Assembly (NCBI RefSeq): GCF_009617755.1
Contig: NZ_BGZH01000001.1
Location: forward strand, 2,294,001-2,358,000
DNA: 64,000 bases
Origin: Marinobacter salsuginis
GTDB lineage: Bacteria > Pseudomonadota > Gammaproteobacteria > Pseudomonadales > Oleiphilaceae
Reading direction: 5' to 3'
Made by a program: the position numbers and the translations under genes. The notes beneath the pieces are model-generated. The model saw only the letters and a program-made list of their open reading frames with translations. It searched no databases and was not told the DNA's origin. Of the stretch, positions 58,318-64,000 are shown one piece after another. The stretch's first letter is position 1. Each line of letters begins with the position of its first letter.

Positions 58318-60234
58318 TCAGAAGCTGTAGCGAACGGTCAGTTGGACTTCGTCTTCTTCCTGCGCCATACCGATCGGACCGGACTTGAAGCGGCCGAGGG
58401 GCTCAAAGCCACCAAGGCCCGCGGACTCACCTGGTTGGTGATTGACCACACCCGGTGTTTGGGTGAACGGATCCCAAGGGTTACAGGATCGGCAGTCGTC
58501 GAATTTGCGGGCACCGTCCCCGACTTTCACGTTCGCGCCGGCGGTAACCTTGAACCGGTCGGTCACGATCCAGTCCACGCTGGGCGCAAGGGTGGTGGCC
58601 TGGGCGCGGAAGTCGTGGGCGGTGATCAGTTTCGGAATCAGACGGTTGTTCATATAGAAGCCCTGAATCAGCAGGGTGCCAATCCAGTTGTGCTCCCAGT
58701 CCGGAATGCCGGCCTCACCATAGGTTCTCTGCTCACGCTCATGATCAAGAATGTGCTGGCCGAAAATCTGGCCGGAGAACAGGAACGACTGGTTTTCGTT
58801 CAGGAAGGGAATGAACACGTTCTTGTCTGCGCCAATAACGTAACGTGCCACGTCAGACTCGGAGTAGAGCCTCTCGCGCAGGGTGTTGGCAAACTCCTCG
58901 CCAGAGGTGTAGGCGGTCTCGAACCGGAACACGGTATCGATGCCCTGGGAGTAGTAGTCCAGGGAGCCACCCACCAGGTTGACCCGCGGGAAGTGGATAT
59001 CAAAGGCGATCAGAGACGGATAAACGTCTGTTGTACCGTCAAACGGGTTCTGGGCTGGAATGCCGCCACGAAGCGAGGGCAACTGGGAACGGTAGGTCAG
59101 GGCGTTCAGGGAGAATCCGAAATCGCCATAGACACCTTCCAGTTTCAGGCCCAGCTGGGTATTGGACAGCTTCCAGCTCGGCATATTGGCGCGGCGGATA
59201 CCGATCTGGCCGGGGCCGAAGTCGGTGGCCAGACCACCATCGGGTGTGGCGCCTGCAAAGTTGGCCACGGTGCTGCCATTTTCCCAGAGGTTGTTCATGC
59301 CCCGGAAGAAACAGCCGGCGTCGAGGATCACGTTGGGCTGGCCGCACTGGCCGATGTCGTGGGGACGGAACTCGTCGAAGTTCCACACCACCTGGAAGTT
59401 CAGGTCGTCAAAGGCAAAGCCTTCGAACACTTCCGTCGGGCCCATACGGTAGTCCGTTTTCAGGATCCACATGGGAATCCGGATATCTTCCAGCTCGTCG
59501 TAGATGTTGTTGCGGGAATAGTCCACCGGGTTGATCACATCCAGGACCCGGAACAGATCGGTGCGGCCCCAGATGACCTGCTGTTTACCCAGACGGGTGC
59601 TGAGTACGTTGCCACTGTCGAAGTTAAGATCGAAATCAACATAGAGTTCCCGGATGAAATCCAGACGGTCATTGAACTCCTGGAAACGCAGCTCATCTTC
59701 GTCCTTGTCGAGGTAGTCATCGATACAGCCGCGGCTGTCGACGTCACAGGGACGTACGGGTACGCCAAAAGCAACGCCGTTGTCCTGATCATGCAGGTGC
59801 TCGCCGAGAACTACCATGCCGTCGTTGGGGTTCTCATTGATGTCGAAACCGAAGAGCGGTGTGGGCGCAATACCGCCTCCGTGAGGAACCGAGCCCTGGG
59901 CAATGTCCTGGAGCTGAATCGGCCCGCCGGCTTCACTGCCGTATTCATCGTCGTTGAGGTCGTAGACACCGTCGTAGGTGCCGCGAAGCGTGCCGTTTAC
60001 GGAGACATTGCTGAAAATGCCCACGTTCCCTATCCGTTTTTCCCCCTCGAGCTGAATGGTGTTCCGGAATTTGGAGAGCCCCACTCCGTCACGTGCGTAG
60101 GTTGCGTTCTCATAGAAGCCATTGATCCTGGTGTCCTCCGCGGCAACAGTGCCGGGCAGCGCAGCCAGGGTGAGTGCAGTGGTGCTGGAGAATACAGCGC
60201 ACCACAGACTCAGGCCTTTTATTTTTGTTTGCAT
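58318..60234 (-). CDS. DUF1302 outer-membrane channel-like protein
   Basis: 638-residue exported protein; signal peptide about 1-32 (ending TVAAED). The sequence shows alternating beta-strands and ends in RYSF with terminal aromatic, typical of an outer-membrane barrel. DUF1302 proteins are thought to pass hydrophobic compounds and accompany DUF1329. Segments: NGFYENATYARDGVGLSKFRN, WGRTDLFRVLDVINPVDYSR, and FEGFAFDDLNFQVVWNFDEFRP. GAGGATC precedes ATG 60234. It follows the MMPL gene by 41 bp containing a GC hairpin. Confidence 0.82.
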   Translation of the reverse strand: MQTKIKGLSLWCAVFSSTTALTLAALPGTVAAEDTRINGFYENATYARDGVGLSKFRNTIQLEGEKRIGNVGIFSNVSVNGTLRGTYDGVYDLNDDEYGSEAGGPIQLQDIAQGSVPHGGGIAPTPLFGFDINENPNDGMVVLGEHLHDQDNGVAFGVPVRPCDVDSRGCIDDYLDKDEDELRFQEFNDRLDFIRELYVDFDLNFDSGNVLSTRLGKQQVIWGRTDLFRVLDVINPVDYSRNNIYDELEDIRIPMWILKTDYRMGPTEVFEGFAFDDLNFQVVWNFDEFRPHDIGQCGQPNVILDAGCFFRGMNNLWENGSTVANFAGATPDGGLATDFGPGQIGIRRANMPSWKLSNTQLGLKLEGVYGDFGFSLNALTYRSQLPSLRGGIPAQNPFDGTTDVYPSLIAFDIHFPRVNLVGGSLDYYSQGIDTVFRFETAYTSGEEFANTLRERLYSESDVARYVIGADKNVFIPFLNENQSFLFSGQIFGQHILDHEREQRTYGEAGIPDWEHNWIGTLLIQGFYMNNRLIPKLITAHDFRAQATTLAPSVDWIVTDRFKVTAGANVKVGDGARKFDDCRSCNPWDPFTQTPGVVNHQPGESAGLGGFEPLGRFKSGPIGMAQEEDEVQLTVRYSF

Positions 60235-60269
60235 GGCAGATCCTCGTTTGGGTTGTTATGGAGGCTTGC

Positions 60270-60286
60270 CCCGGGTCAGGCCCGGG
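60270..60286 (-). other. GC hairpin across the MMPL stop codon
   Basis: CCCGGG-TCAGG-CCCGGG, a 6 bp stem with a 5-nt loop that contains the MMPL stop (TCA, 60276-60278). There is no T tract. It could slow RNA decay or modulate read-through between the MMPL and DUF1302 messages. Confidence 0.35.
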
Positions 60287-62741
60287 ACGTTGCTCCGGCT
60301 ACGTATCCTTCACCGTCCTGACGGTTGCTGGCCGGTGATGGAGTCGGTTCGGGACGTTGACGGTCGGCATGGAGAATGCCGTCTTCGTCTGCGTAGACGT
60401 TGGTAATGAAGCGGGGTTTGAACACCAGCACCCAGGAGGGCACCAGCAGCATGGCGGCGATGCCGTTGATCACGATCATCACGCACAGCAGCATGGCGGC
60501 GTCGGACTGGAAGCGCAGGTCAGAGAAAATTACCCACATGATGATGCCGGCCATCAGGGTGAGCGCGGTGAAACTGATGGCCATGCCGGTAGTGGCGATG
60601 GCCCGGCGTACCGCTTCGCGCAGCTCGCCACACTTGGCCATCTCCTCGCGTATGCGATCCATCATGTAGATGGAGTAATCAATGCCGACGCCTATGCCGA
60701 CGGCAATCACGGGCACGGTATTGATGTCGATACTGAGTCCGTACAGGCCCATGTAGGCATAGGTCAGGGTGGTGGCGAACAGCATTGCCAACAGCATCAT
60801 CAGGCCGGCGTGCCAGGAGGTATAAAACAGCATCACGAAGGCGAAAATGAGCAGGAACACTAGCGGCAGCACGATCATGTTGGTGTCGAACGCCGATTCG
60901 TTCATGGCTGCGGCAACGCCGAGCGTTCCGCCGGCCAGCCGGATGGTCAGTCCCTCGACGCTGTCACCGTTTTCGGCGATCCATTCCTTGGCCATGTGAA
61001 TGGCCCGGCGGATGGTTTCGCCCTGGCGGTCCTTGTAGAAGAACACCAGATTGGCGACACGGTCGTCGGTGTCATTGAACTCATCCAGGGCGCCGGGAAT
61101 CGGGCTTGAGGCCATGTAGGTAAACATCAGGCCGCCCACATAGCGCTGATCGTGGGGAATCTGATACCAGCGTGGATCGTCGTTATGCATCAGCCGGTTT
61201 ACCTGCTTTACCAGGTCGGGCAGACCCTTGGATCCGCCAACACCGGGATCGGTGAGCATGTGGGCCTGGAAATCTGACAGTGCCTTGAGGACTTCCGGCC
61301 GCTTGAGGCCGCCTTTCTCGTCGGTTTCGGCGATCACATACAGTTCCTCGGAGCCGGGGAAGCGGTCATTCACCACGCGGGAGGAGATGTTGTAATCGTG
61401 GTCCGGGTACAGGATCGGAGAACCGGGTTCGGAGTCGCCGATCTGGACGTTGGACGCCGCAAGGACGCCGGCACCCATCAAGACTGCCGCCGCTGCCAGT
61501 ACAATTTTTGCCCGTCCGGGGCGAGTCACGGTTCGTGAGCAGCTGCTGCCGATATAGCGCAGGGCGGTCTCGCGCATCTCGGCATTCTTTGGTGTGGGCA
61601 GGATCGAAAGCAGCAGGGGAACACCGATCAGAACCGTGAAGACAACGGTGATGGCCCAGAGAGAGGCATAGATCCCCAGGTGGGTGTTCAGGGGAATCGA
61701 GCCAATGGCGATCAGTGACAGGCCGATGGCGTCAGACACCACGCCCAGGGAGCCGGGGCGGAACAGGCTGTCAAAGGTAGCCTTGGCGGCCTTTGGGCCC
61801 TCGCCCAGCTCGCGGGTTTCTGCGTAATAACGTTCTACCAGCTGAACACCGTGGCTCATGGCCCGGGCAGCAATCAAAAAGGGGATGACCAGCCCGAGCG
61901 GGTCCAGGTTGTACCCGAGCAGGCTGATGATCCCAAGGCCCCAGATCGTGGAGATCAGAACGCCGCCCAGGGGAATCAGCACCCCATAGGCTTTGCGGAA
62001 ATGGAAAACCAGCAGTGCCAGCATGGCCAGAACGGTGAAGATGAAGATCTGCAGAATCTGGTCCATGTAGGTGTAGGCCCAGCCAACAAGTACGGGCTGG
62101 CCTGTGGCGTAGATGGTGACGTCGTCACCGGCCTCCTGCTCGCGGAGCTGCTGCAGTTGCGCGAATGTCTTCTCGTAGTCGAGCTTGCCTTCGATCAATT
62201 GTGCTTTGACTAGAGCCATTCTGAAATCCGGAGACACCAGAGGCCCATAGACTCTTGGGTTTGCGGCCACTGCAGCCTTCATTTCACTCAGGGCCTGTTC
62301 GGAATACTCGCCTCGGGTGGAGTCGTAGTAGGGCTCGGAGTTAATGCTGCCTACTTCAGTCAGCCAGATCTCCCGGGAATTGCGGTGCGTAACGCTCGCA
62401 ACCAGGTTGTGGTTCACGCCGGGCAGGTTATCGACCGCCTGTGTTACCCGGTCGATGGTTGCCAGGTTCTCATTGGAAAAGATGTCGCCTTCGGCGAATT
62501 CAACACCGACCACCAGAACGTTGGCGCCGCCAAAATCGTCCTTGATGCTGTTGTGCAGCTCGATGTAAGGATGCTGCTGGGGCAACAGATCGGCGAAGTC
62601 CGTGAAGATTTTCAGCCCCGGAATCCGTAGCGCGAAAAACAGCGTCAGGATGGCGATCAGCGACAGGACCTTCCGAGGATTCCTGAAAATCCAGAGTTCC
62701 AGCTGGTGCAGGAAGTGCGTGAATCTGTGCAGTCCGGCCAT
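60276..62741 (-). CDS. MMPL/RND-type lipid transporter
   Basis: 821-residue RND-superfamily membrane protein, two halves each with a periplasmic domain and five or six helices. Helix-4-type segments: FLIAARAMSHGVQLVERYYAE and, in the second half, VIAVGIGVGIDYSIYMMDRIREEM with the conserved Asp-Tyr of MMPL/HpnN proteins. No AcrB Asp-pair is present. MMPL proteins move hydrophobic lipids. The gene begins 2 bp after the YCF48 stop and precedes DUF1302/DUF1329, pointing to one envelope transport system for a hydrophobic compound. Confidence 0.86.
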   Translation of the reverse strand: MAGLHRFTHFLHQLELWIFRNPRKVLSLIAILTLFFALRIPGLKIFTDFADLLPQQHPYIELHNSIKDDFGGANVLVVGVEFAEGDIFSNENLATIDRVTQAVDNLPGVNHNLVASVTHRNSREIWLTEVGSINSEPYYDSTRGEYSEQALSEMKAAVAANPRVYGPLVSPDFRMALVKAQLIEGKLDYEKTFAQLQQLREQEAGDDVTIYATGQPVLVGWAYTYMDQILQIFIFTVLAMLALLVFHFRKAYGVLIPLGGVLISTIWGLGIISLLGYNLDPLGLVIPFLIAARAMSHGVQLVERYYAETRELGEGPKAAKATFDSLFRPGSLGVVSDAIGLSLIAIGSIPLNTHLGIYASLWAITVVFTVLIGVPLLLSILPTPKNAEMRETALRYIGSSCSRTVTRPGRAKIVLAAAAVLMGAGVLAASNVQIGDSEPGSPILYPDHDYNISSRVVNDRFPGSEELYVIAETDEKGGLKRPEVLKALSDFQAHMLTDPGVGGSKGLPDLVKQVNRLMHNDDPRWYQIPHDQRYVGGLMFTYMASSPIPGALDEFNDTDDRVANLVFFYKDRQGETIRRAIHMAKEWIAENGDSVEGLTIRLAGGTLGVAAAMNESAFDTNMIVLPLVFLLIFAFVMLFYTSWHAGLMMLLAMLFATTLTYAYMGLYGLSIDINTVPVIAVGIGVGIDYSIYMMDRIREEMAKCGELREAVRRAIATTGMAISFTALTLMAGIIMWVIFSDLRFQSDAAMLLCVMIVINGIAAMLLVPSWVLVFKPRFITNVYADEDGILHADRQRPEPTPSPASNRQDGEGYVAGATSRA

Positions 62742-62743
62742 GA

Positions 62744-63742
62744 TCAGTTACCTCGGTTGTTGCTGGCCACTGAGGCCACGGGAATGTCGAGTTGAAGGAG
62801 CAGACCGCGGCCTCCGGCCACCAGGAGCTGGTTGTCTGCGAGAACCACGCCGTCGCGCAGGTAAAGGGGCTGGTTGGGTGTTTCAAGACCTGTCCAGCTG
62901 CCTCCGGACAACGCCAGAACCGTGGCGTTATCACCCAGGGCAAACAGGGCATTGCCGGCCTTGACGAAGCCAAACACCGGCATGCTGGTGTCGGTAGGCT
63001 GGCGGTCCCAGGTTTCTCCGCCGTCGGTGGTGTGGTAGATAAAACCGTTCAGGCCACCAACCCAGCCTTCGTCTGCTGATTCGAAGTAAGCTGCATGGGG
63101 ATAGAATTCGTCCGGTAGATAGCCGGCGTAATCCCAGGTCTCGCCACCATCCAGGGTTTTCAAAACCAGGCCATATTCTCCGGTCGCAAGTGCCGTTTCC
63201 GGATCGAGGAACTGGAGGTTGGTCAGAATGGCGTCCTCATTCAGGGAAGTTTCCTGCCAGGTCGTACCCTGATCCGATGAGCTCTGCAGCGTGGTGAAAC
63301 TGCCGCCCGCCCACCAGGTGCCGTCGGGCGCGCAATCGGCGGTCATCATCTGCTCCTGGCTCGGAAGCTCATGGGCAGTCCACTGGGTGCCGGCAGGGTT
63401 CCCGTGCCAGAGCTGATTGTTGAAGGTCAGGGCGATGAAACTGCCGTCCGGGCAGGCATCAAGGGAAAGAAAACTCTCGGTGGTTTGCACCGGGACCCGT
63501 TGCCAGTCCGAACCTCCGTTCTCGCTCACAAGCAACGCGCCGTTGTTGCCGGCGATGGCAACAATTTGATCGTTCCGGGCGACGGACTGGAAAAAATCGG
63601 TTCGCTGAATGGCTTGCTGGGACTGTTGTCGTACCGCTTCAAGATTCAGCGGCGCCTCGCAACCGGTTAGCAGCGCGGACGCACTCGCAAGAGCGAGCGT
63701 GACTGGAACTTTGCCGCGAGGATATTCCATGGGGTATGGCAT
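62744..63742 (-). CDS. YCF48-like beta-propeller lipoprotein
   Basis: 332-residue exported protein with lipobox LLTGC (Cys28). Its body has repeated blades, e.g. GLVLKTLDGGETWDYAGY, FIYHTTDGGETWDRQP and TLQSSSDQGTTWQE, the WD/BNR-type Asp-box pattern of YCF48/Hcf136 (six or seven blades). In this module it may dock or assemble the MMPL-DUF1302 complex. ATG 63742 has only weak SD; ATG 63730 is an alternative. It is the first gene of the module, with an FNR-type box about 160 bp upstream. Confidence 0.84.
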   Translation of the reverse strand: MPYPMEYPRGKVPVTLALASASALLTGCEAPLNLEAVRQQSQQAIQRTDFFQSVARNDQIVAIAGNNGALLVSENGGSDWQRVPVQTTESFLSLDACPDGSFIALTFNNQLWHGNPAGTQWTAHELPSQEQMMTADCAPDGTWWAGGSFTTLQSSSDQGTTWQETSLNEDAILTNLQFLDPETALATGEYGLVLKTLDGGETWDYAGYLPDEFYPHAAYFESADEGWVGGLNGFIYHTTDGGETWDRQPTDTSMPVFGFVKAGNALFALGDNATVLALSGGSWTGLETPNQPLYLRDGVVLADNQLLVAGGRGLLLQLDIPVASVASNNRGN

Positions 63743-63977
63743 GTTATGTCACCGTCTTTGTTTTTGTGGAAAAGCGACTGACGGTGGTTCAGCAACGGCT
63801 GTGCCAGAACGGATTTAAACGATCTAAGCTTTTGAAAATAAAATTAAAAATGCTTTGTGCTTGGCAGGTTTTGATTTTCGATAACGTGGGATCACAGCGT
63901 TGATTTTTATCAAATGATCAAGCGCTGGGCTGGGTTGTCCATTTCGTCATAGTCGGTGTGAAGGAGGTGCAACTTCC
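63743..63977. promoter_or_regulatory. Divergent promoter region with FNR/Anr box
   Basis: 235 bp, AT-rich, between the YCF48 gene and the gene starting at 63978. It contains the perfect FNR/Anr site TTGAT-TTTT-ATCAA at 63900-63913. A second weaker TTGAT lies near 63871. For the rightward gene a class-II start at about 63948 would need the site at -41.5, but the -10 there is poor. Control of the leftward MMPL module, of the rightward gene, or both, cannot be resolved. Confidence 0.6.
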
Positions 63978-64000
63978 ATGTCGCAGATACTCTTTGAAGA
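63978..64000 (+). CDS. Start of an unidentified gene, truncated by window
   Basis: AAGGAGG at 63961-63967, 10 bp before ATG 63978, then seven codons (MSQILFE) and a partial one. Too short to identify. It is divergent from the YCF48/MMPL/DUF1302/DUF1329 module and probably shares its regulatory region. Confidence 0.5.

Noticed and set aside
58342..60321. 659-codon open frame on the plus strand
   Set aside because: It is fully antisense to the DUF1302 gene, which has a signal peptide and a ribosome site. High GC often leaves the antisense frame open; its protein has no domain pattern.

Overview
The window is about 64 kb of a moderately GC-rich gammaproteobacterial chromosome with dense genes, short intergenic gaps (none above about 240 bp) and AGGAGG-type ribosome binding sites. 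Gene content (PomAB-type motor proteins, thermostable-hemolysin family protein, OprC/NosA-type copper receptor, RegBA, CRY-DASH photolyase, a DUF1302/DUF1329/MMPL module) suggests a marine hydrocarbon-associated genus such as Marinobacter. That is an inference from family content, not a database match. I saw no tRNA, rRNA, CRISPR array, insertion sequence or prophage.

Layout. 1-4038: vitamin B12 uptake (btuB fragment, btuF, btuC, btuD). 4108-5511: a mercaptopyruvate-type sulfurtransferase and a cytochrome b561. 5575-8263: a secreted acidic/His-rich protein divergent from an OmpR-family response regulator and its kinase, whose periplasmic loop is also extremely Asp/Glu/His-rich. 8260-13647: an ArnT-like glycosyltransferase, a TVP38-type membrane protein, a polyprenyl-phosphate sugar transferase, and a PmrAB/QseBC-like two-component system. 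13786-18052: a five-domain operon (thermostable-hemolysin/GNAT-like protein, AMP-forming acyl ligase fused to a haem-oxygenase-like diiron-type module, SDR reductase, secreted TPR protein). 18116-23095: diguanylate cyclase, persulfide dioxygenase-like Blh, SulP transporter, CbiM-like membrane protein. 23098-29348: a PAS-GGDEF-EAL protein, RegA/RegB and a copper TonB receptor. 29524-44103: two RND efflux operons around a diguanylate cyclase and a potassium channel, then an ABC transporter with an AttH-type lipoprotein. 44115-48724: ammonium transporter, PomAB, small conserved proteins and a DTW-domain enzyme. 48731-56899: CrtISO/RetSat-like oxidoreductase, CRY-DASH, and a NemR-like electrophile-response cluster with class III alcohol dehydrogenase. 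56974-63742: a four-gene DUF1329/DUF1302/MMPL/YCF48 envelope module. A partial gene starts at 63978.

The most interesting signal is regulatory. Three near-perfect PmrA/QseB-type boxes (CTTAAG-N5-CTTAAG) lie upstream of the PmrAB-like genes, the glycosyltransferase operon, and the thermostable-hemolysin/ligase/diiron/SDR operon. Each box lies exactly 10 bp before a -10-like hexamer in the correct direction. This links an apparently undescribed acyl- or lipid-modifying pathway to a predicted lipid A sugar-modification operon in one regulon. Other clear regulatory sites are a sigma54 promoter with an NtrC site before the ammonium transporter, paired NemR-like operators, a perfect FNR/Anr box before the last module, and two strong intrinsic terminators.
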